Positions 1 through 7,100 of a stretch of 25,407 nt of DNA are shown piece after piece. The DNA comes from a virus, in IMG/VR virus record IMGVR_UViG_3300042890_001450, positions 1 through 25,407 of that record; one strand, given 5' to 3'. Under the pieces are notes generated by a model. That model was not told the DNA's origin, did no database searches, and saw only the letters and a program-made list of their open reading frames with translations. The stretch's first letter is position 1. Every line of letters starts with the position of its first letter. A program made the translations under genes and the position numbers.

Positions 1-81
1 GGTTTTACATCAGGGGGGGGCTGACTCACGGATCACTCACACCAGAGCGAAACTCTATCCTTCGATCAAAGTCGGGAGAGG

Positions 82-90
82 TGTGGATAA
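82..90 (-). promoter_or_regulatory. Perfect DnaA-box sequence
   Basis: TGTGGATAA on the plus strand is the exact complement of the consensus DnaA box TTATCCACA. It is a single copy with no obvious neighbouring box, so it may be fortuitous. Its place in a gene-free, signal-rich stretch makes it worth noting as a possible host-initiator contact. Confidence 0.4.
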
Positions 91-136
91 CCTTAACACT
101 TCCCAAACCCATCCCACCTAAGGGTGTAAACACTTT

Positions 137-148
137 TATCCTAGGATA
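137..148. promoter_or_regulatory. 12-bp perfect palindrome, possible operator
   Basis: TATCCTAGGATA reads identically on both strands and lies 11 bp upstream of the candidate -35 element. TATCC occurs again at 154-158. The position fits an operator for a dimeric repressor or activator, but no regulator is linked to it by sequence alone. Confidence 0.35.
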
Positions 149-158
149 GAAGTATCCT

Positions 159-186
159 TTGCTTATTCTAGCGTATCAGCTATAAT
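159..186 (+). promoter_or_regulatory. Sigma70-like promoter
   Basis: TTGCTT (159-164), a 16-bp spacer and a perfect TATAAT (181-186). The predicted transcription start, about 7 nt past the -10, falls inside the first codons of the annotated gene at 187. Either the gene starts a little later or another promoter serves its first codons. The -10 is excellent and the -35 moderate. Confidence 0.5.
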
Positions 187-558
187 ATGGCATCGGCGGG
201 AGCTGTGACCAGGTGGTCGCAGGTTCCGCTGAGACCTGAGGGGCTGGGTGGTTACCACTTCCCAACCCACGCCAACGTTAAAGTTGACCACAACATGATA
301 CACGTAACATTAACCTACGAAGGCCGCACAGTGCCAGAAACCTGTGCAATCGCTGAACTCCACCTTGTGAAACACTTGGTGCGTTTCAGTCTGAACGCCC
401 GCCTCACAGCCATCACACTATCCGCGGACAATGTGCTGATTCACCTCGGGGAGTTGGAAGTTTCCAACCTCCGCACCCACGCGAAGCGGCTGATGTCGAA
501 CGGTGCCGTTGCACCAATCCTCGGTTCCCTTACCCGGAAGGAGGTCGCCAGTGCATGA
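187..558 (+). CDS. Hypothetical protein (123 aa)
   Basis: I do not recognise this 123-residue protein. The ATG at 187 directly follows a TATAAT hexamer, with no ribosome-binding site. Transcripts from that promoter would begin after the ATG, so an in-frame GTG at 205 or ATG at 295 is possible. The product is soluble, with alternating strand-like segments and no membrane segment or known motif. Its last bases overlap the next gene: the TGA (556-558) lies inside the first copy of the 25-bp dyad repeat and 5 nt past the GTG start of the next gene, implying translational coupling. Confidence 0.6.
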   Translation: MASAGAVTRWSQVPLRPEGLGGYHFPTHANVKVDHNMIHVTLTYEGRTVPETCAIAELHLVKHLVRFSLNARLTAITLSADNVLIHLGELEVSNLRTHAKRLMSNGAVAPILGSLTRKEVASA

Positions 559-575
559 GAATAATTCTCCCCAAC
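551..575. repeat. Dyad site copy 1 (25 bp)
   Basis: GTG-cat-GAGAA-taa-TTCTC-ccc-AAC. The inner arms match perfectly and the outer arm has one mismatch (GTG against AAC). The copy carries the GTG start codon of the gene at 551 and the TGA stop of the previous gene, so a protein bound here would sit on the gene junction. Confidence 0.8.
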
Positions 576-1528
576 CGTTGGTTTCGCCGGTGAGCGTAAG
601 CAACGGGACAACAGAAACTTCCCCAAGTTCCGCTACCACATCCCACATCCGAATCTCGGAAGGTCAGCTAGACGAGGTGGTTACCACCTTAGTGGGCCGA
701 CCCCGCGAAGAGGTGGTGAGAACGTTGCTGGACCTCGCCGGGAGGACGGTGCGACAGCCTGGGGCTGGGTATGAAGTCCCACACAACCCTCGGGATCAAT
801 TCGAGGGTTTGATCGGGTTGTTGAGACTCAAATCTCTGCGAAGGGACTCCAGGAATTTCAACTTCCTAGTCGAGGAGGTTCAGCAAGCGTTTTGGAAACT
901 AGCCGGAGCGAATGACTTCGCCCAGAAAGTGAACCCACTTACAGTTGCTCCGAGTTCAAAACGCTCCAAGATCGACCCCGAGGAAGTTTCTCACGAGAAC
1001 CTGGGAACGCTAGTGATTGATGCTAATGGTCAGTTCTGGAAATGGAACTGCGGGTGGATGCTGGTGAACCGTAAAGGGGAACCGCGAACAATCAAAGTCG
1101 CAGCGTCCCGAGTGGGTAAAACACGAATCCGCGAGAGGGTAATCCCCATGCGGTTGTCTCATGTTCAATTCGCTTCCATCCCCAAAGCGACCCGACTCCA
1201 ACTCAACACCCACGATATTCAAGTCGCTCGGCCCGCCGGCGAGTGGAGACGCTGGTGCAATGACCACGTGTTCGGGACACCGACATTATTCTACCACGAG
1301 ATTTACAAGCACGTTCGCGTGCTCGCCTCCGATGGGGTTCATGCGGTGGTTAGAAACTACTACCAGGATGATGCACCTCGCAAGGAGGTGTTCTTCTCAT
1401 CACTCAGCGAACTCAAGATGAGCGAGACCAAGAAATCCTTGGTCCACAAAGAAAAGAAAGCAAAACCAGTTGCCAATGCTGTCAACCTTGTTATCTCCGA
1501 CGAACTCCTCAAAGAACTACTGAAATGA
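551..1528 (+). CDS. Hypothetical protein (325 aa)
   Basis: Unknown function. I chose the GTG at 551 over an upstream in-frame ATG (503) because AAGGAGG (538-544) lies 6 nt before it. This is the only strong Shine-Dalgarno sequence seen in the window, and this start makes the overlap with the previous gene only 8 nt. The N-terminus (about 45 residues) is Ser/Thr/Pro-rich and probably disordered. A helical segment follows (about 50-120), then a mixed region with many Trp and Arg (about 155-265). The C-terminus is lysine-rich and ends in the helical peptide DELLKELLK, resembling the end of the product at 6876-7100. The next gene overlaps by ATGA. Confidence 0.75.
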   Translation: MHENNSPQPLVSPVSVSNGTTETSPSSATTSHIRISEGQLDEVVTTLVGRPREEVVRTLLDLAGRTVRQPGAGYEVPHNPRDQFEGLIGLLRLKSLRRDSRNFNFLVEEVQQAFWKLAGANDFAQKVNPLTVAPSSKRSKIDPEEVSHENLGTLVIDANGQFWKWNCGWMLVNRKGEPRTIKVAASRVGKTRIRERVIPMRLSHVQFASIPKATRLQLNTHDIQVARPAGEWRRWCNDHVFGTPTLFYHEIYKHVRVLASDGVHAVVRNYYQDDAPRKEVFFSSLSELKMSETKKSLVHKEKKAKPVANAVNLVISDELLKELLK

Positions 1529-1785
1529 AAACCACTCGATACTATAACCAACCAACCAAAGCCGAGCGTCGAGCAGCAGCATTACGTGACGCAATCGACT
1601 ACCTCGAACCTGCCCAATGGCGGGTGTTAAAGCGCTTTGCGGTCAATTTACATTGGTCAAAACTCACCTTGCACGAACGTAAGGGGAGTTTTAGTTTTAT
1701 CCTCATAGGACTTGAAATGGCTGGTGTTAACGGTCTTCCAGCCTCTACACTTGCCCGCCACCTTATTACCAAATACTCCAAATGA
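1525..1785 (+). CDS. Small hypothetical protein (86 aa)
   Basis: It starts at an ATG overlapping the previous stop (ATGA) and ends in the same arrangement, so it is the middle of a coupled run. The product is basic and mostly helical, with ERRAAALRDAIDYL near the N-terminus and no membrane segment. No family recognised. No ribosome-binding site is visible, and re-initiation from the upstream gene is the likely mode of translation. Confidence 0.65.
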   Translation: MKTTRYYNQPTKAERRAAALRDAIDYLEPAQWRVLKRFAVNLHWSKLTLHERKGSFSFILIGLEMAGVNGLPASTLARHLITKYSK

Positions 1786-2117
1786 ACTACATCCTATTTC
1801 CTCAACGCTCCAACTCTTGGTTCATACCAAACTGGTTGTGGAAACGCCTCCCGGACAACTCCAAAGGGCGGTTCCGCTGGCATCGTTCGCACAAACGTCC
1901 TTGCATGGTGCACCTCAAAACGCTGGACCTCACCGTCCCACGTTACCGAGTCCGCCTCCTGCGTGACTCCGAACTGCAATCACCCATCGTGGCTTACGGT
2001 CGCACGCTCGAGGAACTCACCCCAACCCTCAAGCTCTACCAAGGCCGCTCGCCTTTGGTTGAACGCTACGACAGCTTAACCTCCAAGTGGAACTCTTACA
2101 CCTCCTGCAAGCTATGA
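1782..2117 (+). CDS. Hypothetical basic protein (111 aa)
   Basis: It overlaps its upstream neighbour by ATGA and its downstream neighbour by ATGA. The product is rich in Arg, Trp and Tyr, with no recognised domain. The C-terminal half (TLEELTPTLKLYQG and following) looks helical. Codons are strongly C-ending, like the surrounding genes, which supports real coding in this frame. Confidence 0.65.
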   Translation: MNYILFPQRSNSWFIPNWLWKRLPDNSKGRFRWHRSHKRPCMVHLKTLDLTVPRYRVRLLRDSELQSPIVAYGRTLEELTPTLKLYQGRSPLVERYDSLTSKWNSYTSCKL

Positions 2118-2359
2118 CCTGCGCCTGCGGATCACCAATTCACCCCGAGCGTGTCGAACTCGGGTTCCACTTCTGTATCGACTGTTCAAACGTCGAGAAA
2201 CCCCTTGGAGTCAACCTCTACGGCGGCAAAACCGCTGGAGAACTCCAAATCCACCAGACGCGGGATTCCTACATCCAGTTCAAACAAGACACCTACCGCG
2301 CCGGTAAAAAGACCGGCATGATGTTGTCTAAAACCTCCAAAACCCGGACAAAATTCTAA
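2114..2359 (+). CDS. Small Zn-finger protein, DksA/TraR-like (81 aa)
   Basis: The start at 2114 is an ATGA overlap with the previous gene; an in-frame ATG at 2087 would overlap far more. The N-terminus holds C-x-CG-x-PI-x-PERVELG followed by C-x2-C, the layout of the DksA/TraR C4 finger (CxxCG..I...RL.....C..C), except that the first pair is C-x-C. The gene at 4587 encodes a related finger. Basic C-terminus. Proteins with this finger can bind RNA polymerase, but here a regulatory role is only inference. Confidence 0.65.
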   Translation: MTCACGSPIHPERVELGFHFCIDCSNVEKPLGVNLYGGKTAGELQIHQTRDSYIQFKQDTYRAGKKTGMMLSKTSKTRTKF

Positions 2360-2380
2360 CCAATCTGAGACTCCAATTAT

Positions 2381-2417
2381 GGCTGTCTCCCCGTGACGGT
2401 GGTCTTTAAGGGAAGCC
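2381..2417 (+). other. RNA hairpin in the 2360-2515 gap
   Basis: GGCT (2381-2384) pairs with AGCC (2414-2417) and TCCC (2388-2391) with GGGA (2410-2413), separated by a 3-nt bulge. It stands 30 nt before a second, stronger hairpin. The 156-nt gap holds no gene. The two hairpins may form a small structured leader or trailer. Confidence 0.35.
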
Positions 2418-2447
2418 TTTGCACGTTACCTAAACCCACCTCACATG

Positions 2448-2501
2448 AACCGGGGTCACCTACAACATGGCTGCTGTCCGTGGCCCCGGTTCTTTATTCT
2501 T
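2448..2501 (+). terminator. Rho-independent terminator-like hairpin
   Basis: A 12-bp stem (2448-2459 with 2480-2491, one G·U pair) with a 20-nt loop is followed by a T-rich tract, CTTTATTCTT. It ends only 14 nt before the next ATG, leaving no room for a separate promoter. It may therefore act as an attenuator or processing site rather than a full stop. Confidence 0.65.
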
Positions 2502-2515
2502 ACCAACTCCTTCCC

Positions 2516-2734
2516 ATGACAACCAACCCCTTCCGACGCAGATCTTCGTATGACAAACTCTGCATTTGGTTCGACGACCACGGCAAACCAACCCGCCGTT
2601 ACTGCACTCGAACCTACCGCACCTCCGACGGAGCTTTAGGTCTCCAACGCTGCAAACCAAACGGTCAACCAATCATCTCCACTGCAGCTCACAGTGCGTT
2701 AATCCACCCAGTAGTTTTAATTCAAAAAATCTAA
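2516..2734 (+). CDS. Small hypothetical protein (72 aa)
   Basis: The ATG at 2516 follows the hairpin at 2448-2501. An earlier in-frame GTG (2393) would place the hairpin inside the gene and is less likely. The product is basic, with a KLCIWFDDHGKPTRRYC stretch, two further cysteines and no recognised domain. No ribosome-binding site. Confidence 0.55.
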   Translation: MTTNPFRRRSSYDKLCIWFDDHGKPTRRYCTRTYRTSDGALGLQRCKPNGQPIISTAAHSALIHPVVLIQKI

Positions 2735-2745
2735 CCTCTCATCCT

Positions 2746-3309
2746 ATGTATCGCAAACCTTCTACCCGTGTCGGTCGTTCCGACGCCCAACTCACTGACT
2801 TCACAACTCTCCACGAACTGTGGTATCGTCGCATCTGTGACATACTCCAAACCCGTCGTTGCACCCCTTCCGCAAGTTTCAAACAACTCTACACCGAGGT
2901 CCAACTCAACGCCCTCGACATCCCTTCCTCCGAGCTACAAAACTTTCGCCCGGAAGTGTTACCAAACCAACACCAAACTCTGATGAAACTCTCCGCACTC
3001 CTCACCGCTTGCTTCTACCACCGCTTCCACCTTAACCACCTAGCCCTCCTAACCGTCCTCAACCTCCACCACACCCACGCCTTCTCCATTCAAACTCTCA
3101 ACTCCTACACCGGAATCAATCCCAAAACAATCCCTCGTCTCCTAGCCCAACTTCTGCAAGTCAACCTCATCACAATCCAACCTGGCTCAAAAGGCGGTTC
3201 CACCCCGCGGCCCCACTTCTTCAGAGCAATCGTTCATGAGAACTATTCTCCTGAACTATACTCAGTCCAACGTCGGAAGTTAATCTCATTGAAACAATTC
3301 ATCTCATGA
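2746..3309 (+). CDS. Probable winged-helix protein (187 aa)
   Basis: I used the ATG at 2746, 11 nt after the previous stop; an in-frame ATG at 2566 lies inside the neighbour. Residues about 90-165 read like a winged helix-turn-helix: leucine-rich helices, then SIQTLNSYTGINPKTIPRLL as the turn and recognition helix, then a strand (LITIQPGSKG) and a wing. The pattern is closest to MarR-type regulators, but the assignment rests on pattern only. Dyad-site copy 2 lies in its 3' end and is translated as VHENYSPEL. It overlaps the next gene by ATGA. It is a candidate binder of the dispersed dyad sites. Confidence 0.6.
   Translation: MYRKPSTRVGRSDAQLTDFTTLHELWYRRICDILQTRRCTPSASFKQLYTEVQLNALDIPSSELQNFRPEVLPNQHQTLMKLSALLTACFYHRFHLNHLALLTVLNLHHTHAFSIQTLNSYTGINPKTIPRLLAQLLQVNLITIQPGSKGGSTPRPHFFRAIVHENYSPELYSVQRRKLISLKQFIS
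3232..3256. repeat. Dyad site copy 2 (25 bp)
   Basis: GTT-cat-GAGAA-cta-TTCTC-ctg-AAC: both inner and outer arms are perfectly complementary. It lies within the coding sequence of the winged-helix candidate, about 50 nt before its stop. Confidence 0.85.
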
Positions 3310-3485
3310 AAAGTCGAACTCTCAATCTCAATGCACTTGTTGCATCCGGTATCACCCTCGAACAGTGGCTTGACGCTGACGAAGCTCAACAATCCCTTTG
3401 GTTTGACCAATTTCCAGGACCAGTTGTAGAACTTTCCAAAGAAACCGATGAAGAGTATTCCACACGTATCAGCCAACTAAACTAA
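3306..3485 (+). CDS. Small acidic protein (59 aa)
   Basis: It reads from an ATGA overlap with the previous gene to a TAA that overlaps the helicase start (TAATG). The acidic product (about 59 residues) begins MKSRTLNLNALVASG and contains EQWLDADEAQQSLWFD. No family recognised. Its fit between two genes, coupled at both ends, is the main evidence that it is real. It may be co-translated with the helicase. Confidence 0.65.
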   Translation: MKSRTLNLNALVASGITLEQWLDADEAQQSLWFDQFPGPVVELSKETDEEYSTRISQLN

Positions 3486-4564
3486 TGCAACTTACACCAC
3501 ACCAATCAGACGCCATTGACTACATTCTCAGAACCGTAGTCGATGACGAATGTTCCTTCATTCTTGGAGGTTATGCCGGCACCGGCAAGACCTTCCTGCT
3601 GTCGAAACTCATCCCGATGCTGCAAGACGATCACAAACTCAAGGTCAAAATCGTTGCACCAACCGGCAAGGCTGCAAGTGTCCTCCGTTCTAAAGGCGTC
3701 CCAGCCACCACCATCCACCGCTTGTGCTACGAAATGGTTTGCCCCAACCCACTCACCTTTGAGAAGGTTGCCAAACTCGACTGTGATGTTATCATCTGCG
3801 ACGAGTCGTCAATGATTCCTTCCGACATCTACAACGACCTCCTCTCTTACAACATCCCGATCCTCTTTGTCGGTGATCCCGGTCAGCTTGAACCCGTGGG
3901 GAAAGATCCCAACATCATGAAGAACCCTGACTTCACTCTCACCGAGGTCCACCGCCAAGCTCTCGACAACCCCATCATCGCCTTCGCAACGTTCCTTCGA
4001 GAGAATCCGTGGGAGTTTGCATTTCGGTTCAAACACCACCTTGACTCCCCAGCTCTTTCAATCCGTCGAGGACTTGTTCCTGACCACCTCCCTATCTTTG
4101 ACCAAATCATTGTCGGCACCAACAAGTCCCGCGTCACCTACAACACCCGCCTTCGCAAACTCCTCAACCACACTGGACCACCTCAACCCGGCGAGCGTCT
4201 CATCTGCCTTTCCAACTCCCGCCGCTTCAACCTGTTCAACGGCCTCCAAATCACCGTGGGTGAACGCGGATGTAACACAACAACAGAAGAACTCCACATC
4301 CTCCGCGATGACTTCAATCAAATCGACAATGAACTCATCCCTATCAACCTCGACGCTCTCAACGTCGAAAAGTTCACTCCTGACTTCTCCCGTCGCACCA
4401 ACCAAGTCCCATTCGACTTTGCCTACGCCATCACATGTCACAAATCCCAAGGCTCCGAGTGGGACAAAGTTCTGGTCATCGACCAAGCCTTTGGAACCCC
4501 GCCAAATCGTTGGCGTTACACCGCCGCAACCCGTGCCAAAGCCTCACTCGTCTGGTCCTGTTAA
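3485..4564 (+). CDS. SF1B DNA helicase (RecD/Dda family)
   Basis: Predicted 5'-to-3' DNA helicase of 359 aa. Walker A is G-YAGTGKT (residues 29-36), followed by motif Ia (APTGKAA, about 58-64), Walker B CDESSM (105-110), motif III GDPGQLEPVG (about 130-139), a late TCHKSQGSEWD motif (about 320-330) and motif VI YTAATRAK near the C-terminus. This order is characteristic of RecD2/Dda-type helicases. At 359 aa it is somewhat shorter than T4 Dda, with little sequence beyond the two RecA folds. Likely roles are replication initiation, strand displacement or recombination. It starts by TAATG coupling to the small gene upstream. No ribosome-binding site. Confidence 0.92.
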   Translation: MQLTPHQSDAIDYILRTVVDDECSFILGGYAGTGKTFLLSKLIPMLQDDHKLKVKIVAPTGKAASVLRSKGVPATTIHRLCYEMVCPNPLTFEKVAKLDCDVIICDESSMIPSDIYNDLLSYNIPILFVGDPGQLEPVGKDPNIMKNPDFTLTEVHRQALDNPIIAFATFLRENPWEFAFRFKHHLDSPALSIRRGLVPDHLPIFDQIIVGTNKSRVTYNTRLRKLLNHTGPPQPGERLICLSNSRRFNLFNGLQITVGERGCNTTTEELHILRDDFNQIDNELIPINLDALNVEKFTPDFSRRTNQVPFDFAYAITCHKSQGSEWDKVLVIDQAFGTPPNRWRYTAATRAKASLVWSC

Positions 4565-4586
4565 CCCTTTAAACATCTCCTCTAAT

Positions 4587-4790
4587 ATGTGTTCCATCTG
4601 CACCCGTCCAATCGAACCCGAACGACTCGAACTCGGCCTCCTACTCTGCTTCGCCTGTGCTGACTCCCTCGACGAACGTCACTACCCCAAAGCCGTAATC
4701 CACAGCACATCTCCCGAAGGTGACTACGAAGTTGAAATCGTTTCCGGCACTGAATACACCAAACTAAAACACTACAATGACCACTCCTGA
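4587..4790 (+). CDS. Small Zn-finger protein, DksA/TraR-like (67 aa)
   Basis: ATG at 4587 (a long open frame continues upstream but overlaps the helicase). The product starts MCSICTRPIEPERLELG and continues with a second C-x2-C at 21-24, matching the DksA/TraR-type C4 finger closely. The PERxELG core is shared with the product at 2114-2359, so the two are probably paralogues. The C-terminal 40 residues are mixed and hydrophilic. It overlaps the next gene by 14 nt. An RNA-polymerase-directed role is possible but unproven. Confidence 0.7.
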   Translation: MCSICTRPIEPERLELGLLLCFACADSLDERHYPKAVIHSTSPEGDYEVEIVSGTEYTKLKHYNDHS

Positions 4791-5061
4791 CGAACCCGAC
4801 TGCCTTTCACGTTTCACACCCGATCAAATCGACCGCGCTGACCGCCTCCACGACGAACTTCGTGACCGTCAGTGGGAAGAATCCAACGCTTGCCCTTGCG
4901 GTTCAGGTTTTCTTTCCGACCGCCTCTACGATGCACGCGGTATTTACTGCTGTCGCTATTGTGAAATCTGTGAACCAAACGTCCGCGCTAAATACCGCAC
5001 CGACGTTCTCACCGACTCTAACTATTCTTGTGACGAACCAATCGAACCAGAAGACTACTAA
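4777..5061 (+). CDS. Cys-rich small protein (94 aa)
   Basis: Acidic product with a helical N-terminus (about 1-38) and a cysteine cluster CPCGSG...CCRYCEIC (about 39-64) that could bind zinc. Further acidic residues close the C-terminus. No named family. It overlaps the previous gene by 14 nt and stops 1 nt before the next ATG. It is the third of four consecutive or nearby Zn-ribbon-like small proteins. Confidence 0.65.
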   Translation: MTTPDEPDCLSRFTPDQIDRADRLHDELRDRQWEESNACPCGSGFLSDRLYDARGIYCCRYCEICEPNVRAKYRTDVLTDSNYSCDEPIEPEDY

Positions 5062-5062
5062 C

Positions 5063-5269
5063 ATGACCTGCTCACGCTGTGGCTCACGCTACCCCAATCC
5101 CTACTGCCCCGTCTGTCAAGACGACGCTCTGCCACCTCAAGAGACTCCAGACTCCGAAGGTGGTTCACTCCTCAAGACTCTCAACCGCTTAATCAAATTC
5201 GTTCGAGAGAATAGTTCTCTTCAACCATTGCCTTCAACTACTTCTATCCTTCCCTCAAAGTCCCTTTGA
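5063..5269 (+). CDS. Zn-ribbon small protein (68 aa)
   Basis: I start it at the ATG at 5063, right after the previous stop. The first 20 residues hold two CxxC pairs (CSRC and CPVC) as in a rubredoxin-type ribbon. A Leu-rich helix (LLKTLNRLIKFV) and a Ser/Pro-rich tail follow. Dyad-site copy 3 lies inside and is read as VRENSSLQ. The stop codon lies inside the -35 hexamer of the promoter for the next gene. Confidence 0.6.
   Translation: MTCSRCGSRYPNPYCPVCQDDALPPQETPDSEGGSLLKTLNRLIKFVRENSSLQPLPSTTSILPSKSL
5201..5225. repeat. Dyad site copy 3 (25 bp)
   Basis: GTT-cga-GAGAA-tag-TTCTC-ttc-AAC, with perfect inner and outer arms. It lies inside the Zn-ribbon gene, about 40 nt upstream of the -35 element of the promoter at 5266-5293, a sensible distance for a transcription regulator. 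Confidence 0.85.
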
Positions 5270-5293
5270 CTTTTGCAAGGTATCGCTTATAGT
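5266..5293 (+). promoter_or_regulatory. Strong sigma70-like promoter
   Basis: TTGACT (5266-5271), a 16-bp spacer and TATAGT (5288-5293): five of six matches in each hexamer. It predicts a leader of about 50 nt for the gene at 5351, with A/C-rich sequence just before the start. It makes that gene a separate, probably strongly expressed unit. Confidence 0.65.
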
Positions 5294-5350
5294 TCCTTTC
5301 GCTGGACGCAAGAGCCGCCCAGCATTTAACCGCAAAACAACAAAACAACA

Positions 5351-5995
5351 GTGAAAACAGTATCGCAATCAACCCTCGGTCTCGTTGTCCTTATCGCCGG
5401 TGTGCCTTCGAGCGCACAGGAATACGATGAAATGGCCAAGGAGGTCGGAGCATGTGTCGAAGACGCGTGTGACAATGTCATCTACCGCAGCTGGTTGGCT
5501 AACTTCCGCCCCAAACTGGCCGAAGCCCTGAACGCCAAGTTCGGTTCCACCCTCGCTTGGAACTTCAAGGAAGAAACCACCCCCAAGGGTGCGGTCAAGA
5601 AGATCTACGACAAGGAGACCACCTACCTGGGTCTCCTCAAGGAAGCTCTGACCACTTCCCTCGGCGGTGAGCAGTCTGCTCTCGACGCCATCCAAGACGT
5701 TGCAACCGAAGTCGCAGCTCGGTTCCCGTTCACTCTGGAACGCACCCGCACTGGTGGTAAGATCTCTGCTGAACACCTCGCTTCGGCTGACTCCCTTATC
5801 GAAACCATCGAGGCTGCTGGTGGTGACTACACCCGCTTCATGTCGAACATCAAGGCGAAGCTTCCGTCTTACGTCTTCGCCATCGACGAGTCCACCTCCA
5901 ACCCAACCCGCGAATCGGTGGCACTTGCCATTCGTGGGGTGCAGGAGCAGGCCATCCGTGCCGCGAAGGAATCCGCACTGGCTTCCCTGAGCTAA
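5351..5995 (+). CDS. Phage protein of unknown function (214 aa)
   Basis: A GTG start preceded by the unstructured leader AAAACAACAAAACAACA and no Shine-Dalgarno. With a strong promoter upstream and a 14-bp terminator downstream this is a stand-alone unit. Its codon use is more balanced (more G) than the neighbouring C-ending genes, as expected for high expression. The product is soluble and helical. The N-terminus (VVLIAGVPSSAQEYDEMA) could be mistaken for a signal peptide, but it runs directly into a charged helix (EVGACVEDACDNVIYRSW) and is more likely a buried segment. I do not recognise a named domain. Confidence 0.7.
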   Translation: MKTVSQSTLGLVVLIAGVPSSAQEYDEMAKEVGACVEDACDNVIYRSWLANFRPKLAEALNAKFGSTLAWNFKEETTPKGAVKKIYDKETTYLGLLKEALTTSLGGEQSALDAIQDVATEVAARFPFTLERTRTGGKISAEHLASADSLIETIEAAGGDYTRFMSNIKAKLPSYVFAIDESTSNPTRESVALAIRGVQEQAIRAAKESALASLS

Positions 5996-6005
5996 ACCCC
6001 CCAAG

Positions 6006-6047
6006 GGGTGGGCGAGCGGTGCAAACTGTTCGCCCACCCTTTTCTTT
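6006..6047 (+). terminator. Rho-independent terminator
   Basis: A 14-bp G/C-rich stem (6006-6019 with 6026-6039, two G·U pairs), a 6-nt loop and the tract TTTTCTTT. The next ATG (6051) follows after 3 nt, so the next gene has no space for its own promoter or ribosome-binding site and depends on read-through. Confidence 0.85.
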
Positions 6048-6050
6048 ACC

Positions 6051-6602
6051 ATGCCCGCTCTAACTCCTGCTGGCTACTCGTCCACCTTTTCCGCAGCGGC
6101 GTTTCGCCAATGGGAAAAGGTAATCCACCAAGCAGTAGAACAATTCCCAACTCCAGTTCTTGTCCAATGCGAGCACCGCCGGCCTGATACTGTTTGTTCC
6201 CGCATCCGCGACGCAGCTAGAGGCTACTGGACTCACAACTACTCCTCTTATGTCAATCGCATCGACTTCTCCGAACGCTGGCCGCTCATCACAGTTACTC
6301 CAGCTGCAAACAATCAAGTCATCATTGGCGACAAAACGCACTTTTCAACTCCAACCACTGTTGAACAAGCTCTCTCTGGCACCAAAGCTGCCTCGCTTGA
6401 CGTCACCTTCAACTGCACCACCCTTGATCAACTCAAGTCTTTTCTCTTCCTAGCCGACTCTTCTTGCTTCAACTCAACTCCAGTCAAATTAACCGGTCTC
6501 ACACTGCCTTGCACCAACTTCCTTCTCAATGGAACCTACCAATTAACCTACCCCAACACATTCGTTGACGTTCTCTCTGCCAACGAAGCAATCATTCTCT
6601 AA
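6051..6602 (+). CDS. Hypothetical protein (183 aa)
   Basis: No family recognised. The product has Thr/Asn/Phe-rich, beta-strand-like segments after about residue 75 and no membrane segment. Its ATG sits 3 nt after the T-tract of the terminator. Codons are C-ending as in the neighbours. It is followed after 2 nt by the gene at 6605. Confidence 0.65.
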   Translation: MPALTPAGYSSTFSAAAFRQWEKVIHQAVEQFPTPVLVQCEHRRPDTVCSRIRDAARGYWTHNYSSYVNRIDFSERWPLITVTPAANNQVIIGDKTHFSTPTTVEQALSGTKAASLDVTFNCTTLDQLKSFLFLADSSCFNSTPVKLTGLTLPCTNFLLNGTYQLTYPNTFVDVLSANEAIIL

Positions 6603-6604
6603 CC

Positions 6605-6901
6605 ATGACATCTCTAACCAGTCCATACGGCGCGGTTGACCCGGAACACAAAACCCGAGTGCAATGCAACCTGCCAACCTCACTCTATCAAGAACTCTTT
6701 CTTCAAAGGTTCCCAATGCGCGGGGCACAAGATCGCATTACAGCGTCACTCTTGGTCTGGTTCCACAACGAAATGAACCGCAACGAAGTTCCTTCAACCT
6801 TCGAACTTGATAACGAAGCTTCGGCACAGGCGTTTCTTAACCAACTTAAGTTTACAAACATTCAACTAACAACACATGAACCTGCAACAACCACCATCTG
6901 A
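6605..6901 (+). CDS. Small hypothetical protein (98 aa)
   Basis: Unknown product. The central part (LYQELFLQRFPMRGAQDRI and following helix) suggests a compact helical domain, perhaps ribbon-helix-helix-like, but nothing decisive. It overlaps the next gene by 26 nt. No ribosome-binding site. Confidence 0.6.
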   Translation: MTSLTSPYGAVDPEHKTRVQCNLPTSLYQELFLQRFPMRGAQDRITASLLVWFHNEMNRNEVPSTFELDNEASAQAFLNQLKFTNIQLTTHEPATTTI

Positions 6902-7100
6902 CATCGACTACTCAGAGTCGCCACTACTAACCCTGCTCCAGCGTGACCCTTCTCAAATGTCGGACGCTGAACTCGATACCCACCTCAACGAACTGAACCA
7001 ACTCAACGCCTCCCACCACGAGACTAAAAAAGCCATCGCCAACTCCCCGAAGAAACCCAAAGGTCTTGATCCTGAACTTCTCAAGTCACTACTGCAATGA
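6876..7100 (+). CDS. Small acidic helical protein (74 aa)
   Basis: The sequence is dominated by Asp, Glu, Gln, Asn and Leu with a coiled-coil-like centre (AELDTHLNELNQL). The last nine residues, PELLKSLLQ, resemble the end of the product of 551-1528. It overlaps both neighbours (26 nt and ATGA). Function unknown; an adaptor or partner of the downstream nuclease is possible by position only. Confidence 0.6.
   Translation: MNLQQPPSDIDYSESPLLTLLQRDPSQMSDAELDTHLNELNQLNASHHETKKAIANSPKKPKGLDPELLKSLLQ

Larger units (their letters stand above)
1..186. promoter_or_regulatory. Gene-free upstream region
   Basis: No credible open frame covers this stretch. It begins with a run of eight G (14-21) and contains a perfect DnaA box, a 12-bp palindrome and a sigma70-like promoter, each listed separately. 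The sequence around 123-133 (GTGTAAACAC) is a further near-palindrome. The clustering of control-type signals in front of the first gene suggests a control region, or possibly an origin or genome end. That role is inference. Confidence 0.5.

Noticed and set aside
14-21. Run of eight G
   Set aside because: Could be a slippage or assembly feature; nothing around it supports a function.
987-1000. TTTCTC-ACG-AGAAC as another dyad site
   Set aside because: The arms are in the reverse (everted) order with a different spacer, so it does not fit the consensus.
5351-5425. Signal peptide on the 214-aa protein
   Set aside because: The hydrophobic stretch is short and followed by a charged helix without a convincing cleavage context; it is more likely part of the fold.
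5369-6052. Long minus-strand frame opposite the gene at 5351
   Set aside because: It is a shadow: the plus frame has promoter, terminator and better protein character.
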